A stretch of DNA of 7,639 bases from Calditrichaceae bacterium (GCA_030592985.1 JAUVIB010000142.1:1-7639); one strand, 5' to 3'; counted from the stretch's first letter, positions 1 to 6,712 are shown. Numbers and translations are program-made. The notes: a model not told the origin generated them from the letters alone.

Positions 1-36
1 ACTCAAAATATTGCAAAATTTCACATAAATTGTGTG

Positions 37-70
37 ATTTTTGTTATAAGTATGTAATTATAACAAAAAT
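37..70. repeat. Perfect 13-bp A+T-rich inverted repeat
   Basis: ATTTTTGTTATAA at 37-49 is the exact reverse complement of TTATAACAAAAAT at 58-70, separated by 8 bases. The arms do not extend further on either side. The symmetry is seen directly; its role is unknown. It could be an operator for a dimeric regulator, a weak bidirectional terminator for a gene to the left, or a cruciform-prone element. A smaller dyad, TCACA-N7-TGTGA, sits just to its left at about 21-37. Confidence 0.75.
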
Positions 71-104
71 AGTAAAACCAATTAAGTGAAAAAGAAAATC
101 GCAA

Positions 105-237
105 GGTGGCTAAGACGCTGCACTGAGCTTGTCGAAGTGTTGTCGAAGCCCCGTCAATTCGACAGGCTCACTGCAAGCGCCCCTTCGACCATACTAAGTC
201 TGGCGCAGCAAGCTCAGGGAGCTTAGTTGGTGTCAGG
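105..237. repeat. G+C-rich intergenic block with REP-like inverted and direct repeats
   Basis: The block stands out by composition: 66 of 120 bases in 121-240 are G or C, against 12 of 60 on each side. Within it, the 18-base arm at 121-138 matches the reverse complement of 156-173 at 15 of 18 positions, so it can fold into a stem-loop. The nonamer TTGTCGAAG occurs twice in direct orientation, at 129-137 and 140-148, and CTTCGAC occurs inverted at 183-189. A separate hairpin, AAGCTC-AGG-GAGCTT, lies at 210-224. From general knowledge, GAGC(T/C)TGTCGAAG-type palindromes are frequent dispersed intergenic repeats in Bacteroidota-like genomes. Calling this a member of such a family is inference, because only one locus is visible. 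Confidence 0.6.
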
Positions 238-407
238 TTTTTTATATAATCAATAAACTATCTCTCAATTTGTAGGTATAAAGAATATTATAAGGGTTTT
301 CCCATAGAGATGCCTTTGACAAGCCCGGAATACTTTTAACTGGTCATTCATATTATTAATACATAAAGAATTTTTACTTTTTCTCATTGAGAAATCTGAA
401 TTACTGT

Positions 408-438
408 TTGCCACCCTGCCAGTAAATGAGGTTATATA
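408..438 (+). promoter_or_regulatory. Weak candidate promoter for the kinase gene
   Basis: TTGCCA at 408-413 (five of six matches to TTGACA) is followed after 19 bases by TATATA at 433-438 (four of six matches to TATAAT). Position and orientation would suit transcription of the kinase gene, giving a leader of about 45-50 nt. The long spacer and the A+T-rich background make a chance match quite likely. A TTACTG-N13-CAGTAA dyad (401-425) overlaps the -35 side. Confidence 0.25.
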
Positions 439-493
439 TTTTTAGTCAGAAAATATTTGCAATAATATCCATATACTGCTAACTTTTACGACT

Positions 494-3400
494 GTGAAAA
501 CTACCTTCTTTATATCCAGTAGACATAGAAAAACAAAATATTATTATCCAACAATTCTTTTTTTTATTTTGTTTTTTAAGTTTAATATATTTGCCCAACC
601 GATATTAATCATATCCTCGGATAAAGAGAAGTATGTTCTTGACAAATATCTCGAAATATTTGAAGATAAAGAAAGAAAAATAACCTTTTCTGAAATACAA
701 TCCCTCAAATATAACACCCTCTTCAAACAAAACACATCCGGTGTACCCAATTATGGATATACAAAATCTGCTTTTTGGGTTCGGTTTAAATTAAAAAATA
801 CTCTTAAGGATACGTCTACGCTTTTAATAGACTTTAAAAATGCTAATATGCACTATATTAATGCATACATTCCTGTAAAAAACGGTTATAAAGAAATAAA
901 AACAGGAAAACTCTTACCTTTATCAACCCGTGATAGAAAAAACCGCGATTTTATATTTTATATTTCATTGCCAAAAGACAGCCTAAAAATTGTATATATG
1001 CGTTTTGTAAATGGTAGTTCAATGTCACTTCCTCTCATATTGTTAAAACAAAATGCTTTTGAAAATCAGAAAAATTATGAAATTAGTTTTTTTGGTTTTC
1101 TATACGGTGCTTTAATAATTATGATTATTTATAATATCTTTATTTTTTTATCTTTTCAACAAAGGTATTATCTGTATTACATATCTTTAATATTTAATTT
1201 TTTATTTTTTCATACCTCCTATTCCGGTATTGGTAGTTTATATCTATGGCCGAATAATTATTTACTTAAACTATATTTAGTACCAGTATTTATTGTTACA
1301 GGTGTTACAGCTTTTTTAAAATTTCATGACACTTTTTTTGATTTAAAAACCAATGATCCGTATTACCATAAAATAATTAATTATAATATTTTGATTCTGT
1401 TTATTTCACTTATTTCTTTACCTGTTTTTGAATATCATTATTTTATTCAGCCCATATTACTTATAACTCTATTGGGCATTCTCTTTTCTTTTTATCTGGG
1501 TATCCATATGTGGAAAAGAGGTTTTCGGGAAAGCCGCTATTTCTTATTTGCCTGGATCTGGTTTGGATTAGGCACATTTTTAACAATATTAACACGATTT
1601 GATGTGTTAGAGAGTTCTTTCGTAACGGATAATGGCTATGCACTAGGCATGTTATTATTGGTTTTATTTTTCTCCTTGGCGCTGGCAGATAAATTTAATG
1701 TTTTACAAAAGAAAACAGATAGAATAAATAAACAGTTAGCTCAAAGTGAAGACCGTTTTAAGAAACTATCAAACCTGACTTTTGAAGGAGTGTTAATCCA
1801 TAAAAATGGTGTAATTATTGATTGTAATGACCCATTTTTGAAAATGTTAGAATATATGCGTAATGATATTATTGGTCAAAATGTAGTCGAATTAGTGGTA
1901 CAAAAGAATGATAGAAAAAATGTTTATAACCATTTTTATGATAGAAGTACGGAGCCACAAACAATAAGTTGTATCAATAAACGTGGTGCAAAGCTGGCCA
2001 TAGAAATTGAAACAAGAATGATTAATGAAAATGACAAAATTTATGTTTCGACTTTCAAAAATATTTCTGAACGAAAAAGGTCTCAAATAATTAACGATGT
2101 CTTAAGCAATATTGCAACGGCGATAAATTTTACTGATGATCTTAAGGATTTAAACAATATATTAAAAGAAGAGTTAAATATTCTCTTTGATACCACAGAT
2201 TTTTATGTTGCACTATATGATAAAAAAGAGAATAGACTGTCATTGCCATATAAGAAAAACGGTGACAAAGAAATCCATCTACTTGAGGAATTCATTTGCG
2301 GAATTGTTATTAAAGAAAATAAAGCACTAATGTTAAAGGAAAAAGAGATACAAAAATATTTAGAAAACGAAATATTAAAAAATTTAAATCATTTACCAAA
2401 AGTGTGGTTAGGCGTGCCTTTTTATTTGGATAATGAAATTAGAGGAATAAGTGTTCTTCAAAGTTATAAGAATGAGGACACTTATAAACAGTCCGACTTA
2501 TCTCTTCTGGAATTTATTTCGAAGCAGGTTACAGATGAAATAAAGAGAAAACAAACAGATGATCAAATCCGAATTTTAACTCTTTCTGTTGAGCAAAGTC
2601 CGGTATCCATCGTCATCACAGATTTAAATGGAAATATTGAATATGTTAATCCCAGCTTTATTAAGACAACCGGATATACCAGGGATGAAGTGATCGGTCA
2701 AAATCCAAGAGTACTAAAATCAGGCAAATTATCGGAACAAATTTATAAAGATTTATGGGATACAATTAGTTCCGGTCACGAATGGCGGGGGGAATTTCTT
2801 AATAAAAAGAAGAATAATGAATTCTATTGGGAAAGTGCAGTAATTTCGCCCGTGATAAATGAAAAGGGTGAAGTAAAACACTATATGGCGATTAAAGAAG
2901 ATATAACCGAACAAAAGTTACTTCAACAGCAGTTACAGCAATCCCAGAAGATGGATTCTCTTGGTAAACTTGCCAGTGGAGTTGCTCATGATTTTAATAA
3001 TCTTCTGACCGTTATTAATGGGTTTTCAGAAATCGTCTTAACAAAAATCGATGAAAATAATAAACTATACCGTGATATTTCTTCTATTCATTCGGCAGGA
3101 AAGAAAGCGGAAAACCTTGTACGGCAGTTGTTAAGTTTCAGCAGTTTACAGACTTACCAACCGGAAATTCTTAATATAAACGATATTATTTCCAATTTAA
3201 ACAAAATGATGCGCCGATTGATTAGTGAAGACATTACTATTAAAATTAATATCGCTAAAGATTTATCATTTGTTCTGGGGAATCAAGGGCAATTTGAACA
3301 AGTCTTAATGAATTTAATAGTGAACGCAAGGGATGCTATTAACCAAAAGACAAAGAAATCTTATGAAAAGAAAATAGAAATTATTACCTCTGATGTATTA

Positions 3401-4096
3401 ATAGATGAAAACGAAGCACTAATTTATCCTGAAAGCAGACAGGGGCAATACGTATTGCTAACAATAATTGATAATGGGATCGGAATGAACGAAGAAATTC
3501 TTTCTAAAATTTTTGAACCGTTTTATACAACTAAAGAAACCGGAAAAGGAACCGGGTTGGGCTTGGCCACCGTTTATGGCATTGTAAAACAAAATAATGG
3601 TTGGATCAATGTTTCCAGTTTGAGTGGAGTTGGGACCACATTTAAAATATATTGGCCAACAACCGAAAAAGAAGAAGATAATTTCGATGAAACTAATGAA
3701 AGCAAGGAAGATTTTCTTAATGGCGGAGATGAAACAATCTTACTTGTTGAAGATGATGGGGATGTAAGAGAGTTAGTTCAATCGGCGCTGGAAAATTATG
3801 GTTATAAAGTATATGTAGAAGTTGATGGACTAAAAGGTATTCAGTTTTTAAAAAACAGTAATGTTCATATAGACCTTTTGATTACAGACATTGTAATGCC
3901 AAATTTAAATGGAAAAGAATTAGCCGAACAGGCTTTAAACCTACAACCGGATCTACATGTTCTTTATACATCCGGCTATACTGATGATCAGCTTGTAACA
4001 GATGGAGAACTGGAAAAAGGAATTAATTTTCTGCAAAAACCTTATTCTGTTGTTATTCTTCTGAAAAAAGTAAGAAAAATTCTGGACAGTGTTTAG
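494..4096 (+). CDS. Hybrid sensor histidine kinase with 7TMR-DISM, PAS, GAF, PAS, HisKA, HATPase and receiver domains
   Basis: This 1200-residue membrane kinase should sense an external signal, autophosphorylate on His and pass the phosphate to its own C-terminal receiver. Domains by residue: signal/anchor helix 18-34; extracytoplasmic beta-rich DISMED2-like region about 36-190; seven hydrophobic helices about 196-400; coiled coil 400-422; PAS 418-528; GAF 535-685; PAS/PAC 690-808; HisKA with H-box GVAHDFNNLL, phospho-His H832; HATPase with N-box N944, G1 DNGIGM 993-998, F-box FEPF 1007-1010 and G2 GKGTGLGL 1017-1024; receiver about 1080-1196 with acidic pocket E1086-D1088, phospho-acceptor D1132, S1160 and K1182. 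All catalytic landmarks are intact. There is no DNA-binding or enzymatic output domain, so an HPt protein or separate regulator is expected elsewhere. DISMED2 is proposed in the literature to resemble carbohydrate-binding folds; the ligand here is unknown. The GTG start is chosen because no ATG or GTG lies between it and the in-frame stop at 443-445, and it places the signal helix correctly. No clear Shine-Dalgarno precedes it. Confidence 0.93.
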   Translation: MKTTFFISSRHRKTKYYYPTILFFILFFKFNIFAQPILIISSDKEKYVLDKYLEIFEDKERKITFSEIQSLKYNTLFKQNTSGVPNYGYTKSAFWVRFKLKNTLKDTSTLLIDFKNANMHYINAYIPVKNGYKEIKTGKLLPLSTRDRKNRDFIFYISLPKDSLKIVYMRFVNGSSMSLPLILLKQNAFENQKNYEISFFGFLYGALIIMIIYNIFIFLSFQQRYYLYYISLIFNFLFFHTSYSGIGSLYLWPNNYLLKLYLVPVFIVTGVTAFLKFHDTFFDLKTNDPYYHKIINYNILILFISLISLPVFEYHYFIQPILLITLLGILFSFYLGIHMWKRGFRESRYFLFAWIWFGLGTFLTILTRFDVLESSFVTDNGYALGMLLLVLFFSLALADKFNVLQKKTDRINKQLAQSEDRFKKLSNLTFEGVLIHKNGVIIDCNDPFLKMLEYMRNDIIGQNVVELVVQKNDRKNVYNHFYDRSTEPQTISCINKRGAKLAIEIETRMINENDKIYVSTFKNISERKRSQIINDVLSNIATAINFTDDLKDLNNILKEELNILFDTTDFYVALYDKKENRLSLPYKKNGDKEIHLLEEFICGIVIKENKALMLKEKEIQKYLENEILKNLNHLPKVWLGVPFYLDNEIRGISVLQSYKNEDTYKQSDLSLLEFISKQVTDEIKRKQTDDQIRILTLSVEQSPVSIVITDLNGNIEYVNPSFIKTTGYTRDEVIGQNPRVLKSGKLSEQIYKDLWDTISSGHEWRGEFLNKKKNNEFYWESAVISPVINEKGEVKHYMAIKEDITEQKLLQQQLQQSQKMDSLGKLASGVAHDFNNLLTVINGFSEIVLTKIDENNKLYRDISSIHSAGKKAENLVRQLLSFSSLQTYQPEILNINDIISNLNKMMRRLISEDITIKINIAKDLSFVLGNQGQFEQVLMNLIVNARDAINQKTKKSYEKKIEIITSDVLIDENEALIYPESRQGQYVLLTIIDNGIGMNEEILSKIFEPFYTTKETGKGTGLGLATVYGIVKQNNGWINVSSLSGVGTTFKIYWPTTEKEEDNFDETNESKEDFLNGGDETILLVEDDGDVRELVQSALENYGYKVYVEVDGLKGIQFLKNSNVHIDLLITDIVMPNLNGKELAEQALNLQPDLHVLYTSGYTDDQLVTDGELEKGINFLQKPYSVVILLKKVRKILDSV

Positions 4097-4159
4097 TTCT
4101 TGTAAGAATTCAATTAATTCTCATCCATTTTATAAAGCAAAGATAAATCTATTATTATA

Positions 4160-4188
4160 TTGAAATTCTTATAGTCACATGATATAAA
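4160..4188 (+). promoter_or_regulatory. Candidate sigma-70-type promoter P1
   Basis: TTGAAA at 4160-4165 and TATAAA at 4183-4188 are separated by exactly 17 bases, and each hexamer matches the housekeeping consensus at five of six positions. This is the best promoter match in the window. Transcription would start near 4195 and give galM a leader of roughly 230 nt, which includes the 4269-4287 stem and the orphan AAGGAGGT. The A+T-rich background raises the chance of a fortuitous match. If the organism uses a Bacteroidota-type sigma factor (-7 TAnnTTTG), this pair might not be functional. Confidence 0.4.
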
Positions 4189-4295
4189 ATGTAGGTATTA
4201 TCAGAACGAAATACGATATAGAATAGTCAGCAATAATTGGTTCACAAAAAAATGACATTCCTCTATTCCACCTGCTTCAGATAGGTGTATGTACT

Positions 4296-4303
4296 AAGGA
4301 GGT
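4296..4303 (+). promoter_or_regulatory. Orphan perfect Shine-Dalgarno-like AAGGAGGT
   Basis: The octamer is the strongest Shine-Dalgarno match in the window, stronger than those of any real gene here, but it has no gene. No ATG follows at usable distance. GTG at 4305 is only two bases away and would give just eight codons before TAA. ATT at 4310 is at good spacing and would give 14 codons. It may be a relic of a lost short gene, a leader-peptide signal, part of an RNA structure, or chance. Confidence 0.35.
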
Positions 4304-4320
4304 TGTGTTATTAAAGCAAT

Positions 4321-4347
4321 TTTACAATTAACTATTATCATTGTAAA
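4321..4347. promoter_or_regulatory. Perfect 8-bp inverted repeat overlapping the galM promoter -35
   Basis: TTTACAAT at 4321-4328 is the exact reverse complement of ATTGTAAA at 4340-4347, separated by 11 bases. Half-site centres are 19 bp apart, close to two helical turns, as expected for a dimeric repressor or activator. The right half overlaps the candidate -35 TTGTAA at 4341-4346. The TGTAAA half-site resembles those used by some LacI/GalR-family regulators, but no regulator gene is in the window. The symmetry is observed; its function is inferred. Confidence 0.5.
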
Positions 4348-4368
4348 CCACTGACACGTCAGTATAAA
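4341..4368 (+). promoter_or_regulatory. Candidate promoter P2 for galM-galK
   Basis: TTGTAA at 4341-4346 and TATAAA at 4363-4368 are 16 bases apart, matching the housekeeping consensus at four and five of six positions. Transcription would start around 4375, about 50 nt before the galM start. The -35 lies within one perfect dyad, and the spacer plus the first base of the -10 lie within another, which is typical repressor geometry. Alone the match is moderate; the surrounding symmetry makes it more credible. Confidence 0.4.
4350..4363. promoter_or_regulatory. Perfect palindrome ACTGAC-AC-GTCAGT in the promoter spacer
   Basis: ACTGAC at 4350-4355 and GTCAGT at 4358-4363 form a perfect dyad around a two-base centre. 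It occupies the spacer of candidate promoter P2 and touches the -10 hexamer. This is a plausible operator, for example for a TetR- or GntR-type dimer, with binding expected to block RNA polymerase. Which protein would bind cannot be told from the window. Confidence 0.5.
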
Positions 4369-4379
4369 TTTAGTTTCAA

Positions 4380-4400
4380 TTTTGGGTTTATTATCCAAAA
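4380..4400 (+). promoter_or_regulatory. TTTTGG-N9-CCAAAA dyad in the galM leader
   Basis: The arms at 4380-4385 and 4395-4400 are perfectly complementary, and a G-U pair would add a seventh pair in RNA. The dyad lies downstream of candidate -10 4363-4368 and ends about 15 bases before the galM ribosome binding site. It could be a third operator or a weak 5'-UTR hairpin. A downstream U-tract is missing, so it is not an intrinsic terminator. Confidence 0.4.
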
Positions 4401-4427
4401 GATTGATACAAAAAAGGCAGGATTTCT

Positions 4428-5357
4428 ATGTTTAAGATAATTCCGGAAAAACAAAATGATCTGGAAAGAATAAAAATTACAAATAATAAAGAATATATTT
4501 CAATTATTCCTGAATTAGGTGCAAATATTAATGAAATTGTATTAAAAAAGGGAAATAAAATATATTCTATCTTAGACGGCAGGGATAGTAAAGAAGGATT
4601 TGGGGGATCTGATATTTATAACAGTGCTAAATTATTTCCCTTTCCTAATAGGGTTAAAAACGGGATCTACGAATTCGAAGGAAAAACCTATCAGCTTCCC
4701 ATAAATTGGCCGCAGGAAGAGCACGCTATTCATGGTTTTGTATGTGATAAAGTGTTTAACCTGATTCATTCAGAAGAGGCTGAAGAATATGCAAACACCA
4801 CATTATCTTATAAATATGATGGAACACAAGCAGGGTATCCTTTCCCTTTTCAGATGAATGTGACTTATCGCCTTGACGCAGATGAATTTTCGTGTGTTAC
4901 TGAGCTGATGAATACCGGAGAAAATTCAATGCCCATAAGTGATGGCTGGCATCCGTATTTTTCTTTTCATAAGAAAGTAGATAATCTATATTTGCAAATT
5001 CCGAAAGCTGATATTGTTTGTGTAGATAAATTAATACCAAATGGAGAAAAAAAACCGTATAGTTACTTTACTGAGTTAGAACAAATTAAAAGTGAGAAAT
5101 TTGATAATTGCTTTTTAATGAAAAATGATGTGGAAAAACATTATACAAAAATTTATGACCCGGATGAACAGACAACAATCATACTTTGGCAAGATAGCAA
5201 ATATAAATATTTACAGGTATATATTCCACCTGACAGAGAATCAATTGCTTTGGAACCAATGACTGCTAATGTAAATTCTTTTAATAATAAAGAAGGACTT
5301 ATTATACTTAAAGCCGGGGAAAAAGATAAGTTAAGCTATGGTGTTCAATTAAGATAA
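4428..5357 (+). CDS. galM: Aldose 1-epimerase (galactose mutarotase family)
   Basis: This 309-residue cytoplasmic enzyme should interconvert the beta and alpha anomers of an aldose. Next to galK the natural substrate is galactose, since galactokinase needs the alpha form. The family landmarks are all visible: the FPFPNRV segment with N74-R75, H102 in IHGF, H175 in GWHPYF (the general acid His), D226 in KFDNCF as the probable sugar-binding Asp, and the catalytic base E276 in ALEPMT. The length is somewhat shorter than the typical 340-350 residues of secreted mutarotases, and there is no signal peptide or membrane segment. The ATG is preceded by AAAGGCAGGA at about 4413-4422, a reasonable ribosome binding site. 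The gene ends 16 bp before galK, so the two are almost certainly co-transcribed. The broader family also contains enzymes acting on glucose or phosphosugars (YeaD/YihR types), so substrate identity rests mainly on the neighbour. Confidence 0.88.
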   Translation: MFKIIPEKQNDLERIKITNNKEYISIIPELGANINEIVLKKGNKIYSILDGRDSKEGFGGSDIYNSAKLFPFPNRVKNGIYEFEGKTYQLPINWPQEEHAIHGFVCDKVFNLIHSEEAEEYANTTLSYKYDGTQAGYPFPFQMNVTYRLDADEFSCVTELMNTGENSMPISDGWHPYFSFHKKVDNLYLQIPKADIVCVDKLIPNGEKKPYSYFTELEQIKSEKFDNCFLMKNDVEKHYTKIYDPDEQTTIILWQDSKYKYLQVYIPPDRESIALEPMTANVNSFNNKEGLIILKAGEKDKLSYGVQLR

Positions 5358-5373
5358 TGTATAAGGATACATA

Positions 5374-6648
5374 ATGGGTTCAAAAATTATAATAGAAGAA
5401 TCAATTTTTCATAAGATCTATGGTGATGATTTATCGGTGTTACAAAAACAAAATGACCGATATCAACGATTGTTAAACACCTACAATCAATATTTTAAAA
5501 GTGATAAAATAAAATTCTTCAGCACTCCGGGACGTACTGAAATCGGTGGAAACCATACTGACCATAATCATGGACGCGTTTTAGCCGGGAGTATCAATTT
5601 AGATTCCATTGCGGCGGCATTCCCAACGAAAGATAAGGTTGTGACCCTTTATTCTGAAGGGTATGATAAGCCATTTATTGTTAATTTAAACAATTTATCT
5701 GTTGTAGTGGAAGAGAAAGGCAAAACGGAGTCTTTAATACGGGGGGTTGCTGCCCGGCTTTCTGAACTTAATTATAAAATTGGCGGATTCAACGCGGCAA
5801 TAACAAGCGAAGTCCTACCCGGGTCAGGGCTGAGCTCCTCTGCATCTATAGAGGTGCTTATTGGAACAATTTTCAATTCTCTATTTAATAATAACAAAAT
5901 ATCACCGGCAATATTAGCAAAAACAGGCCAATATGCGGAAAACATATATTTTGGTAAACCTTGTGGACTAATGGATCAAATGGCCTGTGCTATGGGCGGG
6001 ATTATTGCTATAGATTTTAAGAATACTGAATCACCGGGGATTAAAAAAATAGAATACGATCTTAATGAACAGGGTTATAATTTACTGGTAGTTAACACCA
6101 AAGGAAATCATGAAGATCTAACGGATGACTATGCCTCTATACCGGAAGAAATGAAGTCTGTCGCAAGTGAATTAGGAAAAACAGTATGTCGCGAACTAAC
6201 AATGGAAGATTTGTTAGGTAATATGAAAATCTTACGAAACAAACATGGTGATCGGGCAGTATTACGTGCTTTTCATTTTCTTATAGAAAACAACAGGGTT
6301 ACGGATCAAATTAATGCTTTAGAAGAAAATAATTTTAAAAAGTTTTTAACTCTTGTTAAACAATCAGGAGAGTCCTCTTTTAAATGGCTTCAGAATATAT
6401 ATTCTGTTAAAAATATCCGGGAACAGGCCGTTTCTTTAGCCCTTGCTATGAGTGAATATTATATTACTCAAATTGAAGAGGGCGCTTGTCGTGTTCATGG
6501 TGGCGGCTTTGCCGGAACCATACAAGTTTTTATTCCAAAAACAGCAGTAGAAGGATATCGAAAATTAATTGAACCGGTTTTTGGTGAGGATAGTATTTAT
6601 ATTTTAGAAATCCGGAAATATGGAACAATAGACCTATCTACAATTTAA
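5374..6648 (+). CDS. galK: Galactokinase (GHMP kinase family)
   Basis: This 424-residue cytoplasmic kinase should phosphorylate alpha-D-galactose with ATP to galactose 1-phosphate, the second Leloir step. Visible motifs: the N-terminal galactokinase signature 52-67 (GRTEIGGNHTDHNHG, with R54, H61 and D63); the GHMP ATP-binding loop PGSGLSSSAS 149-158; CGLMDQM 197-203 with the probable catalytic base D201; and the C-terminal glycine-rich motif RVHGGGFAG 373-381. The signature differs from the textbook GRVNLIGEHTDY: the Glu that contacts sugar in characterised enzymes is N60, and the Tyr is H64. From memory, this GGNHTDH form recurs in a branch of bacterial galactokinases, so it is probably a subfamily trait and not damage. 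The length is slightly above the usual 380-400. AAGG at 5363-5366 serves as ribosome binding site. It follows galM by 16 bp. galT and galE are not in the window. Confidence 0.92.
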   Translation: MGSKIIIEESIFHKIYGDDLSVLQKQNDRYQRLLNTYNQYFKSDKIKFFSTPGRTEIGGNHTDHNHGRVLAGSINLDSIAAAFPTKDKVVTLYSEGYDKPFIVNLNNLSVVVEEKGKTESLIRGVAARLSELNYKIGGFNAAITSEVLPGSGLSSSASIEVLIGTIFNSLFNNNKISPAILAKTGQYAENIYFGKPCGLMDQMACAMGGIIAIDFKNTESPGIKKIEYDLNEQGYNLLVVNTKGNHEDLTDDYASIPEEMKSVASELGKTVCRELTMEDLLGNMKILRNKHGDRAVLRAFHFLIENNRVTDQINALEENNFKKFLTLVKQSGESSFKWLQNIYSVKNIREQAVSLALAMSEYYITQIEEGACRVHGGGFAGTIQVFIPKTAVEGYRKLIEPVFGEDSIYILEIRKYGTIDLSTI

Positions 6649-6697
6649 ACCGACATGATTCTAATTTTATGCTTTATTAAAGGATTGAAAGTAAGAA

Positions 6698-6712
6698 ATA
6701 GGAAATTCCTAT
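6698..6712. promoter_or_regulatory. Perfect dyad ATAGGAA-A-TTCCTAT
   Basis: Two 7-bp arms flank a single central base, about 50 bp after the galK stop. A one-base centre suits a protein-binding site better than an RNA hairpin. It sits in the spacer of a weak promoter-like pair (TTGAAA 6685-6690, TATCCT 6710-6715). Function is inferred from symmetry only. Confidence 0.35.

Larger units (their letters stand above)
1..493. other. Non-coding region upstream of the kinase gene
   Basis: No convincing gene lies in this 493-bp stretch on either strand. It has three parts. Positions 1 to about 104 are very A+T-rich (12 G/C in the first 60 bases) and contain a perfect inverted repeat. Positions about 105 to 237 are relatively G+C-rich and carry short direct and inverted copies of a GTCGAAG-type motif. 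Positions 241 to 493 return to A+T-rich sequence (12 G/C in 241-300) and form the leader of the kinase gene. The leader has two small dyads: TTTCTC-ATT-GAGAAA at 380-394 and TTACTG-N13-CAGTAA at 401-425. No clear terminator for a gene further left is visible. A T6 run at 238-243 lies too far from the nearest hairpin (210-224) to form a standard intrinsic terminator. Confidence 0.8.
4097..4427 (+). other. Dyad-rich control region between the kinase and galM
   Basis: This 331-bp stretch holds no convincing gene. From left to right I see: small A+T-rich dyads just after the kinase stop (TTCTT-GT-AAGAA at 4097-4108, GAATT-N5-AATTC at 4106-4120) without a U-tract; a promoter-like pair at 4160-4188; a CACCT-N9-AGGTG stem at 4269-4287; an orphan AAGGAGGT at 4296-4303; the dyad TTTACAAT-N11-ATTGTAAA at 4321-4347; the dyad ACTGAC-AC-GTCAGT at 4350-4363; a promoter-like pair at 4341-4368; the dyad TTTTGG-N9-CCAAAA at 4380-4400; and the galM ribosome binding site. 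The concentration of symmetric elements immediately before galM suggests that the galactose genes have their own controlled promoter. No known riboswitch consensus is recognisable. Confidence 0.7.

Noticed and set aside
210..243. Intrinsic terminator formed by the AAGCTC-AGG-GAGCTT hairpin and the T6 run
   Set aside because: Thirteen bases separate the hairpin from the T-run, which is too far for standard intrinsic termination.
316..356. TTGACA at 316-321 as the -35 of a kinase promoter
   Set aside because: No acceptable -10 hexamer lies 16-18 bases downstream; the nearest TATTAT is 29 bases away.
544..750. Minus-strand open frame of 68 codons inside the kinase gene
   Set aside because: It lies fully within a strongly supported coding sequence, has no recognisable domain and no ribosome binding site; it is a shadow frame.
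1461..1643. Minus-strand open frame of 60 codons inside the kinase gene
   Set aside because: It is opposite the membrane-helix region of the kinase and shows no protein-family features.
1892..2086. Minus-strand open frame of 64 codons inside the kinase gene
   Set aside because: It is opposite the first PAS domain and has no independent support.
4097..4120. Terminator directly after the kinase stop codon
   Set aside because: The small dyads there are A+T-rich with short or overlapping loops and no U-tract follows.
4252..4284. Short ATG frame of 10 codons as a leader peptide for galMK
   Set aside because: It has no ribosome binding site (only an A-run precedes it) and no attenuator-like codon bias or terminator structure.
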